DNA of 39,833 nt from Planctomycetota bacterium (GCA_030836185.1 JAURQH010000036.1:1-39833), one strand, 5' to 3'. Numbered from the stretch's first letter, positions 9,571 to 19,236 are shown. Made by a program: numbers and translations. The notes: generated by a model not told the origin, from the sequence alone.

Positions 9571-9720
9571 AATGTGTTTCCTCCCACAGACGGTACGAAC
9601 AAAGTTTCCAGAGACGACCTCTCTCTTCATCATAACAACTGAAGGAGAGTCTGCGGATAAATTTTTTTCATCCCGCGGCAACGACATGCTCAGTATTTGA
9701 GGACAAGCCTCTTTCAACCG

Positions 9721-11373
9721 TCACCCCAAATCGCCCGATTTGCGGATCGCGCGGAACAATCGCCACGACAAATACATCGAATACGCACACCCCAGAAAGC
9801 CGGGAACCGAGACGCCCCACAATCGTGGCGGCACTTCCATACTCAAGATCTGAGCCGAGCCGACATAGAGAGCGGCGGTCAGAATTCCCCAGGTCATGCG
9901 GTTGATGATTTTATCGAGGCGGCGGTGGTCGAGATGGACTTCAAACTTGCCCCGCTTGACCGATTGCAATAACTCGCGAGTATCGCGCGGCAGGATCTCG
10001 AATAGCTGTGTCCACTCGCGATAGGCGCGTTTGGTATGACGCCATAATCGGATCGGCGACATGCGGCGTTTGAGAATTTCGGTCCGGTACGGGGCAATCA
10101 GGCCGAGCAAAGAAAAGTCCGGCTGCAACAATCGTCCGGTTCCTTCCAGCATCACCATCACTTTGATGAGGAGTGATACTCTCGGCGGTAACAGAATGTA
10201 ATGGAGGCGAATGATCCGCATCAGATCTTCGAGCGCTCCGCTGAGATTAAAATCGTCTAACTCCAGACCGACGTATTCCTCGACAAAGTCTGTGACATCG
10301 CGGAGCAATCGATCTCGGTCAAGCGATGACGGCACCTGTCCCAGTTCGACCACGGTGCTCGTCAGCCATTCCCCATCTTTTTCGACAATCGCCATCAGAA
10401 TGTCTTCGACTTTGTCGCGCAGTTGCTCGTCAATGCGACCCACCATGCCGCAATCGAGGATCCCCACGATTCCATCAGGTAAAACCATCAGATTTCCGGG
10501 ATGCGGGTCGGCGTGAAAGAAACCGTCGCGAAAGACCATGTCGAGATAGACGTTGGCACCGTTGCGGGCGAAGCCGGGCAGGTCGTGATCCCCATCCAGT
10601 GATTTCAAATCGTCGATGCTGGTCCCTTTGAATCGTTCCATCGTCAGCACACGATCCGAACAGAATTCCCGATACGGCGTCGGGAAACGGACCTCTTCCT
10701 GGTTTTCGAAATTTGCTCGAAATCGCGTGAGGTTTCGATACTCTTGACCGTAATCGAGTTCAGCCAACAAGATTTTTCGAAAGTCGGCCACCGTTTCTAT
10801 CGGTCGATAATGGCGTAACAGTGACGAATGCTTCTCGGCAAGCTGCGCGAGAATGTCGAGGATCTCCAGGTCGCTGTTGATCCGTTGTTCGATCTGCTCG
10901 TGGCGAACCTTCACGACCACTTCAGTGCCATCTTTCAGAAAGGCCCGATGAACTTGCCCAATGGACGCCGACCCGAGCGGCTCGTGATCGAAGTCTCCAA
11001 AGATCTCTTCCGGCGTGCCGCCTAACTCTTCGGTGATAATTGCAGTAACGATCTCGTAATCATCAGCGGGAGCATGCGAGAGGAGTTTCGTCAGTTCTTC
11101 GCAGAATTCCGGTCCGACGATATCTTGACGGGTGGAGAGAATTTGTCCGAGTTTGATAAATGTTGTGCCGAGTTCGGTCAGTGCCAGTCGCACGCGGACC
11201 GGGTACGACATATCCGAGATGCGTTCTCCATTGGCCGTTGAGAGATACGACTTCAACCAATCACCGGGCACCGAATTCAGCCAGTCCGCCAGACCGTATT
11301 TCATCAGAGTGCTGACGATCTCGCGAAATCGCCCGACGTTACGAATCATCGGCACCAAACCAGGGACGCTCAT
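9721..11373 (-). CDS. ABC1/AarF/UbiB family atypical protein kinase
   Basis: The 550-residue protein has the hallmarks of the ABC1 (UbiB/ADCK) family: the KxGQ segment KLGQILSTR at 74-82, the Ala-rich loop motif ASIGQVHRA at 136-144, the VVVKV lysine at 155, HADPHPGNL at 287-295 and DCGMVG near 307-312 in place of the usual DFG. Two hydrophobic C-terminal segments (about 497-545) suggest membrane anchoring. Family members support ubiquinone or other prenyl-lipid metabolism through ATPase activity, but the substrate here is unknown and no ubiquinone gene is adjacent. The start codon overlaps the stop of the small upstream gene as ATGA, so the two are translationally coupled. Confidence 0.92.
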   Translation of the reverse strand: MSVPGLVPMIRNVGRFREIVSTLMKYGLADWLNSVPGDWLKSYLSTANGERISDMSYPVRVRLALTELGTTFIKLGQILSTRQDIVGPEFCEELTKLLSHAPADDYEIVTAIITEELGGTPEEIFGDFDHEPLGSASIGQVHRAFLKDGTEVVVKVRHEQIEQRINSDLEILDILAQLAEKHSSLLRHYRPIETVADFRKILLAELDYGQEYRNLTRFRANFENQEEVRFPTPYREFCSDRVLTMERFKGTSIDDLKSLDGDHDLPGFARNGANVYLDMVFRDGFFHADPHPGNLMVLPDGIVGILDCGMVGRIDEQLRDKVEDILMAIVEKDGEWLTSTVVELGQVPSSLDRDRLLRDVTDFVEEYVGLELDDFNLSGALEDLMRIIRLHYILLPPRVSLLIKVMVMLEGTGRLLQPDFSLLGLIAPYRTEILKRRMSPIRLWRHTKRAYREWTQLFEILPRDTRELLQSVKRGKFEVHLDHRRLDKIINRMTWGILTAALYVGSAQILSMEVPPRLWGVSVPGFLGCAYSMYLSWRLFRAIRKSGDLG

Positions 11374-11630
11374 AAAGATTTCCGAATCTTGTGAAACCCA
11401 TTCAGCATCTCTTCGCCGGCGAGCTTGAGAGCTTTGTAAACTCCTTCAGCCGTTTCGACGGCGGCGTCTTTCGTCGGTTCGTATTGCTTGTTCAGTTCGT
11501 TGATGCGATCCGAAAGTCGTTCGTATTCTTCTTTCGTCTCCATTCCGGCCAAGTGCATTTTGACCCGCAATTCGTCCCGCTGCTGTTTCAGGACAGTAAT
11601 CAGTTCTGCAAGATTTTCTTGGGTGGACAT
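11370..11630 (-). CDS. Small coiled-coil protein coupled to the ABC1 kinase
   Basis: From ATG at 11630, preceded by AGGGAG at about six bases, the frame encodes 86 residues that are charged and almost entirely helical, with heptad-like leucines (ENLAELITVLKQQRDEL) and the EYERLSDRINELNKQY segment. There is no signal peptide or membrane segment. The stop overlaps the kinase start by four bases (ATGA), so it is probably the first gene of a two-gene operon and a partner of the kinase. Small phasin-like helical proteins sit beside ABC1 kinases in other bacteria, but I cannot assign a family from the sequence. Confidence 0.8.
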   Translation of the reverse strand: MSTQENLAELITVLKQQRDELRVKMHLAGMETKEEYERLSDRINELNKQYEPTKDAAVETAEGVYKALKLAGEEMLNGFHKIRKSL

Positions 11631-11772
11631 ATTCGGCTCCCTGTTGCTGAAAATGATTGATGACCGTTCTGTTAGCTTGGAATACTTCCCCCAGTTTATC
11701 AAGCCGAATCCGAAATTCAGTTTGTCGTTCCAAGTTCTTGATTCGCAACAAGATGGGCCTTATTATCGGCTT

Positions 11773-11805
11773 CACAGCCCGCGGGCGCAAGCACGCGGGA
11801 TCTCG
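11773..11805. repeat. REP-like palindrome CCCGCGGGCGCAAGCACGCGGG
   Basis: A single hairpin with stem CCCGCG/CGCGGG and a loop containing GCGCAAGCA lies upstream of the kinase operon. Related GCAAGCACGCAGGGGA sequence occurs at 14037-14054, and a similar loop is found in the pair at 35590-35666. Confidence 0.5.
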
Positions 11806-11893
11806 TAACATGTAGAACCCGTAGCAGGCTCCCGCCTGCCAAATCAATCATCATCAATACGACACGTGTGGCATGCTGGCTTGACCAGTAGCA

Positions 11894-11955
11894 TGTAGGC
11901 TGGGACTAGTCCCAGCGAAAACACCAATCCAATGCTGGGTCACGACCCAGCCTAC
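11894..11955 (+). repeat. Facing palindrome pair, GTAGGCTGGG family, copy 1
   Basis: The unit reads GTAGGCTGGGACTAGTCCCAGC, a 25-base spacer, then GCTGGGTCACGACCCAGCCTAC, so each half is itself a palindrome and the outer GTAGGCTGGG/CCCAGCCTAC ends face each other. The inverse-orientation copy is at 34295-34369 with a different, longer spacer, and a single half lies at 17465-17486. It is placed just upstream of acsA. Confidence 0.8.
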
Positions 11956-12021
11956 AAAAACTTAACCTTTCGTACCTTTCCAACTTTTCGAACCTTTCAC
12001 ACTTTCCCACGAGACACTCCC

Positions 12022-13974
<1,953 letters not shown>

Positions 13975-14077
13975 GGGGATTGTGAGATTGGGAGTTGAGG
14001 CGATGGGGGGGGGTAAACAGCATTCGGTCCGCATGCGCAAGCACGCAGGGGACGATGGGTAGGTTACGGAGTCACAT

Positions 14078-14716
14078 ATGAAGTTCCGCGAGGCAATTCG
14101 TTTATTGTTGATCTCTCACCCGGAAGGATTAACTCCGCAAGAGATTCGTGACCTGATTAAAGCCAACTATCCAAACTTGTATGGAACCGAATCTCATCGG
14201 CGAAATGTGGACAAAGGGCACTACAACGATCTCGACCATGCTTTGCTCGCTCAGATCTATGTTGTGAAAAATAACGCGAATGATATTTATGCGGATAGAT
14301 CACAAGTCCCTATGAAATTAAGTCTGCTCGGAGCAGAGATACCTAATTCAGACGACTCAGAGCACATCGAAGATACGATTTCAACCGAGAGTCTGGAAAA
14401 GCTTGAAAGTGGCCTGGGGACGCTCTACATTCTTGGTACTCATCTCTACACACAAGATGGCAAAGAAATTGTTAAAATTGGAATTACGTCCGGGTCAGTT
14501 GAGGGACGGATCAATCAGCTCTACAACACAAGCGTTCCTTATCGCTTCCGAGTAATTCAAGAAATTGAAACAACTAATTACGCAGAGCTTGAACAAGCGA
14601 TGCACAAAATCTTTGACCCATTTCAAATCAATCGCTCTCGTGAGTTCTTTACCGAAGATTGCCTTCAGTTTGTCGAGACGCTATTGAATCTTCACCAACA
14701 GATATTGAATGCGTGA
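14078..14716 (+). CDS. GIY-YIG (T5orf172/MUG113-type) domain protein with N-terminal winged-helix-like region
   Basis: The 212-residue protein has two parts. Residues 1-75 (FREAIRLLLISHPEGLTPQE onward) resemble a small winged-helix or HARE-HTH-like domain. Residues 115-195 match the T5orf172/MUG113 branch of the GIY-YIG nuclease superfamily: LYILG for the first strand, VKIGITSG followed by R144 for the second strand and helix, then an E..MHKIF helix and the SREFFT end. These domains are predicted nucleases or DNA-binding modules in phage and mobile-element contexts. No restriction or modification gene is next to it, and its codon use is AT-richer than acsA, which suggests acquisition. A strong terminator follows 49 bases after the stop. 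The domain call is from pattern recognition; the biochemical role is unknown. Confidence 0.75.
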   Translation: MKFREAIRLLLISHPEGLTPQEIRDLIKANYPNLYGTESHRRNVDKGHYNDLDHALLAQIYVVKNNANDIYADRSQVPMKLSLLGAEIPNSDDSEHIEDTISTESLEKLESGLGTLYILGTHLYTQDGKEIVKIGITSGSVEGRINQLYNTSVPYRFRVIQEIETTNYAELEQAMHKIFDPFQINRSREFFTEDCLQFVETLLNLHQQILNA

Positions 14717-14765
14717 CTTTCATCGATCTTACGCCTACAAGCGCCAACAGACTGAACATTTTACG

Positions 14766-14792
14766 AACCGGAACGAAAGTTCCGGTTTTTTT
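14766..14792 (+). terminator. Rho-independent terminator after the GIY-YIG gene
   Basis: Perfect nine-base stem AACCGGAAC/GTTCCGGTT with a GAAA tetraloop, followed directly by a run of seven T. It separates the GIY-YIG gene from the RAYT element. Confidence 0.92.
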
Positions 14793-14834
14793 GTTGGGGA
14801 GGTGATTTGAAGAGAATAGAATGACGACTCAATG

Positions 14835-15544
14835 GGGTGACCCGACCAGTCTGATTAAGACTGGTCCTTCAGCAACAGGATGACTCATCATGCGGTTACG
14901 ATGTCGGTGAGAAGTGCCCTATGGTCAACCGAAGAGTGCACGACAACGAAAAGCACGTCCACTTCGTCACTTTCTCTTGTTTCAAGCGTCGAGAACTGCT
15001 TCAGCATGATCAATCCAAAAGGATTGTCATTGGACAACTCGGAAGTCGTCTGAAACAACATCAAGGAATCTGCACGGGATTTGTGATCATGCCGAACCAT
15101 GTGCATGCCTTGATCTGGTTTACTGAAACGAAACAACTCAGTCCGTTCATGAATAAGTGGAAAGATCAAAGCTCGCATCAAATCAAAAAGTTATATCGTG
15201 AGAAGTTTCCCAACTATTGGAGCCAACTCGATAATCATGAGCATATTTGGCAACCGAGATATTACGGTTTCAATATCTGGTCCCGACAGAAACTGGAAGA
15301 GAAACTCAATTACATCCATTTGAATCCGGTTCGAGCCGGTCTGGTGGATAGAGCCGTTGATTGGAAGTGGAGTTCGGCAAGATGGTACGAAGACGGAAAG
15401 GAAGTTGGATTGCCCATCGAGTGGCCTCCCGGCATGGAGACGGAAGATGAATTTGCCGTGGAATTGTAATGTTGAAACCGGACGATGAAACATCTTGTCA
15501 CTGCGCGACCCGCCCTATTCAGGACGGGCAACCCGAGTTGACAG
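14835..15544 (+). mobile_element. RAYT element: REP-type half-site, tyrosine transposase, second half-site
   Basis: The left end has the palindrome CCAGTCTGATTAAGACTGG followed by AGGATGACTCATCATG. The right end has GACGATGAAACATCTTGTCA followed by the palindrome CCCGCCCTATTCAGGACGGG. The same two ends, in the same order but separated by only a short spacer, form the repeats at 15792-15953 and (inverted) 8897-9045; a left end alone is at 23404-23485. The arrangement of a RAYT gene bracketed by its REP/BIME sequences is known from other bacteria. That these are the transposition ends is inferred. Confidence 0.8.
14921..15469 (+). CDS. REP-associated tyrosine transposase (Y1/IS200-like, RAYT)
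   Basis: The 182-residue protein belongs to the Y1_Tnp superfamily of single-strand HUH transposases. It has the N-terminal strand block VHFVTFSCFKRREL (13-26), the metal-binding histidine pair in VIMPNHVHALIWF (His60 and His62), and the RAYT signature YIHLNPVRAGLV (131-142) followed by WKWSSARWY. Tyr131 is the likely nucleophile by analogy with other RAYTs. RAYTs cut and join REP sequences as single-stranded DNA and are usually single-copy domesticated genes. This one lies between matching half-sites, and its 3' half-site is only ten bases beyond the stop. Start ATG at 14921 is preceded by a GAGAAG. It looks intact. Confidence 0.92.
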   Translation: MVNRRVHDNEKHVHFVTFSCFKRRELLQHDQSKRIVIGQLGSRLKQHQGICTGFVIMPNHVHALIWFTETKQLSPFMNKWKDQSSHQIKKLYREKFPNYWSQLDNHEHIWQPRYYGFNIWSRQKLEEKLNYIHLNPVRAGLVDRAVDWKWSSARWYEDGKEVGLPIEWPPGMETEDEFAVEL

Positions 15545-15791
15545 TTTGGCAGACATCCTGAAATCATCTCCCTCAACATGAAAACAACACCCGCATGAAT
15601 GCCGACGGAAATCAATATCTCGTCACCGGGGAAGACGGCATCTCGCGCTGCTGGTGGGTCGGCGATCAGGAGGATTATCGAGAGTATCACGACACGGAAT
15701 GGGGACGGCCCGTCGATGATGACTTTCGCCTGTTCGAGAAAATCTGTCTGGAAGGATTTCAGTCGGGGCTTTCGTGGTTGACGATCCTCCG
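15482..15791 (+). repeat. ~310-bp direct repeat, copy 1 (half-site plus 5' end of tag)
   Basis: This stretch, from GACGATGAAACATCTTGTC to GACGATCCTCCGCA, recurs at 15893-16202. The tag coding part differs at seven positions beyond the first few codons, five of them synonymous, and the last ~60 bases are identical. The half-site parts are more diverged. The copies are separated by about 100 bases containing the other half-site. Confidence 0.9.
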
Positions 15792-15837
15792 CAGGGTGGC
15801 CCAGCCAGTTTGGCTGGGTGACCAAGTCACAAGATGA
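15595..15837 (+). pseudogene. Truncated duplicate of tag (N-terminal third only)
   Basis: The frame begins MNADGNQYLV and runs through RCWWVGD, YHDTEWGRPV and ICLEGFQSGLSWLTIL, nearly identical to the first ~65 residues of the intact tag at 16004. Homology stops at about 15791, inside the codons for LTILR, where the repeat half-site begins, and the frame then reads through repeat sequence to a stop at 15837. The catalytic C-terminal part and the C-terminal zinc ligands are absent, so no glycosylase activity is expected. Confidence 0.88.
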
Positions 15838-15953
15838 CTCATCATGATCGTTCAATAAAATGAGCCATGTGCCTCACCCGATTCCACCCGGACGATGAAA
15901 CATCTTGTCGCTTCGCGACCCGCCCTATTCAGGGCGGGCCACCCGAGGTGACA
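15792..15953 (+). repeat. Transposase-less RAYT-type repeat (both ends) between the tag copies
   Basis: The left half has CCCAGCCAGTTTGGCTGGGTG and then AAGTCACAAGATGACTCATC. After a ~40-base spacer the right half has GACGATGAAACATCTTGTCG and the near-perfect palindrome CCCGCCCTATTCAGGGCGGG. The order equals the ends of the element at 14835-15544, with the transposase gene replaced by the spacer. The right half doubles as the start of the second copy of the 310-bp direct repeat. Confidence 0.85.
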
Positions 15954-16202
15954 GTTCGGCGGACATCCTGAAATCATCCCAGAAACATGAAAACAACCCC
16001 CGCATGAACGACGCCATAAATCAATATCTCGTCACCGGGGAAGACGGCATCCCGCGTTGCTGGTGGGTCGGCGATCATGAGGATTATCGAGAGTATCACG
16101 ACACGGAATGGGGACGGCCCGTTGATGACGACTTTCGTCTGTTTGAGAAAATCTGTCTGGAAGGATTTCAGTCGGGGCTTTCGTGGTTGACGATCCTCCG
16201 CA
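15893..16202 (+). repeat. ~310-bp direct repeat, copy 2
   Basis: Second copy of the unit at 15482-15791; here it continues into the complete tag gene, so this is the copy in its original context. Confidence 0.9.
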
Positions 16203-16648
16203 AACGGGACAACTTTCGGTCAGCGTTCGCGGACTTCAACTTCAACAAGGTGGCCACTTTCAAGGCCGCCGATGTCAAACGGTTGTTACAGGATGCGGGA
16301 ATTGTGCGTCATCGGGGCAAGATTGAGGCCACCATCAATAATGCGCAGCGGGCGATTGAAGTGGTCGACCAGTTCGGCAGCCTGGGAGCTTATCTCTGGC
16401 AATACTCACCGGCGTCTCCCGAGCCACACATTGGGAAAGGCGATCATGCACATCCAATTCCCGCCGTGACCGAGACGTCGAAGTCACTCAGTCAGGACTT
16501 GAAGCAGCGAGGCTGGAAGTTTTTCGGCCCCACGACCGCCTATGCCTTCATGCAGGCAATGGGACTCGTCAACGACCACATGCCGGGCTGCGGAGTCAGA
16601 GACGAAACCGAACGCCAACGGTCGAAGTTTCGTCGTCCAAGTCGGTGA
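16004..16648 (+). CDS. tag: DNA-3-methyladenine glycosylase I
   Basis: Tag removes 3-methyladenine from alkylated DNA as the first step of base excision repair. The 214-residue protein from ATG at 16004 has the N-terminal zinc ligands Cys in PRCWWVG and His in EYHDTEWG, the substrate-pocket segment ICLEGFQSGLSWLTIL, the helix-hairpin-helix-like DAGIVRHRGKIEA, and the C-terminal FMQAMGLVNDHMPGC, which supplies the remaining His and Cys. This is close to the E. coli protein, with short extra tails. A longer in-frame start at 15905 lies within the repeat half-site and is unlikely. The promoter region is repeat DNA, so expression may depend on the mobile sequence upstream. Confidence 0.95.
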   Translation: MNDAINQYLVTGEDGIPRCWWVGDHEDYREYHDTEWGRPVDDDFRLFEKICLEGFQSGLSWLTILRKRDNFRSAFADFNFNKVATFKAADVKRLLQDAGIVRHRGKIEATINNAQRAIEVVDQFGSLGAYLWQYSPASPEPHIGKGDHAHPIPAVTETSKSLSQDLKQRGWKFFGPTTAYAFMQAMGLVNDHMPGCGVRDETERQRSKFRRPSR

Positions 16649-16710
16649 TGCCGAGTGCCATGCCCTCGCTGGCGTGGGTATGTGAGTGACGAGACGGTCC
16701 TCTCAGTCGA

Positions 16711-16792
16711 GTAGGTTGGGTTAGCACAGCGTAACCCAACATCGAACTTATTGTTGGGTTACGACTCGTTTCACTCGGCTAACCCAACCTAC
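16711..16792. repeat. Facing palindrome pair, GTAGGTTGGGTTAG family
   Basis: GTAGGTTGGGTTAG..AGCGTAACCCAAC is followed, after about ten bases, by GTTGGGTTACG..GGCTAACCCAACCTAC, so the outer and inner ends are mutually inverted. It belongs to a widespread type of bacterial intergenic repeat. It sits 62 bases downstream of tag. Confidence 0.8.
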
Positions 16793-16850
16793 AGTTTTCA
16801 AGTTCCTCGAAAGCCATGCTTTCAGTGCCACCCGATTTGTTTTCTTTCTT

Positions 16851-16885
16851 CTTTTCCTCTGCGTCTCTGCGCCTCCGCGTGAGTG
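16851..16885 (-). repeat. Dispersed CGCAGAG-rich repeat, reverse orientation
   Basis: Read on the minus strand, CTCACGCGGAGGCGCAGAGACG matches the second block of the composite repeats near 8744-8780 and 22854-22893. Confidence 0.6.
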
Positions 16886-17008
16886 TTTTTTCACACTGGC
16901 GGACAAGCCGACCAGTGCCACCTATTATCATCTGGGTCCGTGGTTCTTTCTTGCTGATCCGGCTCAAGCTCTTTAGTTTCGGCTGATGGACGCTCCACGG
17001 GAACACGA

Positions 17009-17419
17009 TTGCCCGACGATCAGATTGAGGGAAGCGTTTGGAGTTATAAAATCGAAGCCGAAAAAGGTGGCAAGCCGGTCGAGGGGTCTTTCCGCGTCGA
17101 TGGTGACGCGATTTACGCGGTGGATCGTACGATTAAAGTGAAGCCACCCTCACCCCGAAAGATACGGAATATCATCAAAGGCAAAGAGGCAGAGATTACA
17201 CTTCCGGGGGGTGACACTTCGGCCAAGCGAATTGGTGATATTGTCAAAAAGGGGAGCAAATACCGGATCGACTTTATTGAAGAGAAGCCCTTCACCGGCA
17301 TGATGCATATTGGTCAAAAGGAAAAAGGGAGTACTGTCTGGGTTGGGTACTTCCGCGAAAAGAGTGGCAGCAAATATGGTAAGAGACAGGACGTGGAATT
17401 GCGACTCAAAGAGGATTGA
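17009..17419 (+). CDS. Unknown soluble protein, possibly lacking its 5' end
   Basis: A 136-residue frame opens with TTG at 17009 and encodes a charged beta-rich protein (EGSVWSYKIEAEKGGKPVEG, later TVWVGYFREKSGSK). There is no signal peptide, membrane segment or recognisable motif. No ribosome site precedes the TTG. The frame is open a little further upstream (SSSLVSADGRSTGTRLPDD) without any start codon before a stop, which looks like the remainder of a longer, perhaps secreted, protein whose beginning was lost next to the repeats at 16711-16885. It may be a pseudogene. Confidence 0.45.
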   Translation: MPDDQIEGSVWSYKIEAEKGGKPVEGSFRVDGDAIYAVDRTIKVKPPSPRKIRNIIKGKEAEITLPGGDTSAKRIGDIVKKGSKYRIDFIEEKPFTGMMHIGQKEKGSTVWVGYFREKSGSKYGKRQDVELRLKED

Positions 17420-17464
17420 ACGGAAGCTCCGCAGGCCTTACCGGGCCAAGCTCCCAAAACAAAA

Positions 17465-17486
17465 GCTGGGACTCGTCCCAGACTAC
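17465..17486 (+). repeat. Single half of the GTAGGCTGGG palindrome family
   Basis: GCTGGGACTCGTCCCAGACTAC is one palindromic half of the pairs at 11894-11955 and 34295-34369. It lies between the stop codons of two converging genes. Confidence 0.55.
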
Positions 17487-17523
17487 GCCTTTCGTGTCAT
17501 TCTGCAGGGTATGCTCAAGCGGC

Positions 17524-18870
17524 TCACATCAACGGTTCGATGAGCTTTCGTGTCTCGTTGACCAGTTCTTGAGCGACCGATTCTTCCGGGGCTTCGGCGA
17601 TGATGCGGACAATCGGTTCGGTATTACTCGCTCGGACTTGAACCCAACGGTCGGACCAGTCAAGGCGTAAGCCGTCCCCTTCGGTCGGAGTGGCGTCCGA
17701 GAATGTCTCTTTCATAGCCGTGATTGCTTGTGGCACGATCTCTTGGGGACAGGTGACTTTGTCTTTCAAAATGTGATAGACGGGCAAAGTCTCGACCCAC
17801 TCGGAGAGTTTGCCGCCGCGTTCGGCGAGTCCTTCCAGAATCAAAGCCATGCCGACAAAGCTGTCTCGCACATACCCGATCTTTGGGTCAATGATGCCAC
17901 CGTTCCCTTCGCCGCCGATGATCGCATTGACCTCACGCATCATGTTGACGACGTTGGCCTCACCAACAGCCGACCGATGAAACGCACAGCCGTGTTTCTC
18001 GGCGATGTCTTGATTGACGCGACTGGTGGAGCCGTTGACGACAATCGGTCCGGGTGTTTTGGCGAGAACATTATCGAGAACCAATGCGAGGGTGAGTTCT
18101 TCACCGATGTAACGGCCTTTCTCGTCGATGACAGCCAGGCGGTCGGCATCGGGATCTTGTGCGAAGCCGATGTCGGCATCGCTGTCAGCGATGAGCTGGC
18201 TGAACTCTTGCAAGTTTTCTTTGGTCGGTTCGGGCGTGTGAGCGAAGTGTCCATCGGGAATCGCACCGACGGTTGTCGTGTCACAACCGAGTTCCTGTAA
18301 CATGCGCGGACCGAGTGAGGCTCCCGAACCGTGATTGCAATCGAGCATGACGCGCGGCTGGAATGATTTGATGGCATCGATGCTGATCCGGTCGAGCACT
18401 TTTTGCAGATGGGGTTCGCCGGGATTGATGAGAGTTTCGACTTCTCCCAATTCGTTCCACGGTTTCCAGGCGAATGATTCCTGTTTGAGGTTTTTGAGTA
18501 GCTGTTGACCTTCTTCGGCGTTGAAGATGCCTCCCGTGGAAGAGAACGGTTTGAGGCCGTTCCATTCGGAGGGATTATGGCTGGCGGTGATTTGAATCGC
18601 GGCGGCTGCGTCGTGTTCGCGGACGAGGACTCCACAAGTGGGAGTGGCGGCGATGCCCGCGTCGAGAACTTTGCAGCCGACAGCAGTCAGTCCTGAGAGG
18701 ACGGCACGTCTCACCATTTCACCCGAGGCACGCCCATCGCGTGTGAGAATGACGGTGCCTCCATTGGCCCAGGTGCCGACTCCTGCGGCGAAACGAGTGA
18801 GGTAATCGGGAGTGAGTCCATCGCCGATGATGCCTCGTAGTCCAGAGATACTGAGAATCCGTTGTGTCAT
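17524..18870 (-). CDS. glmM: Phosphohexomutase, probably phosphoglucosamine mutase
   Basis: The 448-residue protein is an alpha-D-phosphohexomutase. It has the phosphoserine loop TASHNPSEWNG (Ser98), the metal-binding loop DPDADR at 239-244, the sugar-binding GEGNGG, and the C-terminal phosphate-binding RASNTEP. The length fits GlmM (glucosamine-6-P to glucosamine-1-P, on the way to UDP-GlcNAc); phosphomannomutase or phosphoglucomutase activity cannot be excluded because these subfamilies differ at few positions. An N-terminal ISGLRGIIG matches the usual GTDGIRG position with local divergence. It is transcribed alone and diverges from nrdJ. Confidence 0.82.
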   Translation of the reverse strand: MTQRILSISGLRGIIGDGLTPDYLTRFAAGVGTWANGGTVILTRDGRASGEMVRRAVLSGLTAVGCKVLDAGIAATPTCGVLVREHDAAAAIQITASHNPSEWNGLKPFSSTGGIFNAEEGQQLLKNLKQESFAWKPWNELGEVETLINPGEPHLQKVLDRISIDAIKSFQPRVMLDCNHGSGASLGPRMLQELGCDTTTVGAIPDGHFAHTPEPTKENLQEFSQLIADSDADIGFAQDPDADRLAVIDEKGRYIGEELTLALVLDNVLAKTPGPIVVNGSTSRVNQDIAEKHGCAFHRSAVGEANVVNMMREVNAIIGGEGNGGIIDPKIGYVRDSFVGMALILEGLAERGGKLSEWVETLPVYHILKDKVTCPQEIVPQAITAMKETFSDATPTEGDGLRLDWSDRWVQVRASNTEPIVRIIAEAPEESVAQELVNETRKLIEPLM

Positions 18871-19057
18871 CGAAAGTCACCTGTTCCGTGGCTGAATCAA
18901 ATCTGTCGTGTTGTGGTTTTCGTCGAGTCTATTTGATGTCTCGACAGATTATCGGAGATCGGGATGAATGTAGAGTGGGAGAGGCGAGGAAAGGCTTGTT
19001 TGACCGGAATAATCGTTAAAATCAGCGAAAACCGGAATATTAGAGGGTTTCCTTATA

Positions 19058-19073
19058 ACACAACATATTGTGG
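19058..19073. promoter_or_regulatory. NrdR-box-like palindrome
   Basis: ACACAACATATTGTGG has perfect CACAA/TTGTG arms and fits the NrdR box consensus acaCwAyATaTwGtgt. NrdR represses ribonucleotide reductase genes when dATP is high. It lies about 400 bases before nrdJ and 188 bases before glmM. Confidence 0.65.
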
Positions 19074-19236
19074 TTTTAAGAATCTACATTTTTTGGCGAG
19101 TTTCACCCTCGGGTCGTTCTTGATGAGTCTTTCTTGAAAAATTCTTCATGCTCGAAGATCCCGAGAAAAGACGCTTGGATCTTCTCTCAAAGAGATTCGA
19201 CTACTCAAAATCTTCATCAAAATTGGAAGTGAAGTA

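Noticed and set aside
16779-17006. 75-codon minus-strand frame, Lys/Arg-rich
   Set aside because: It translates the CGCAGAG-type dispersed repeat and the end of the palindrome pair; no start signal.
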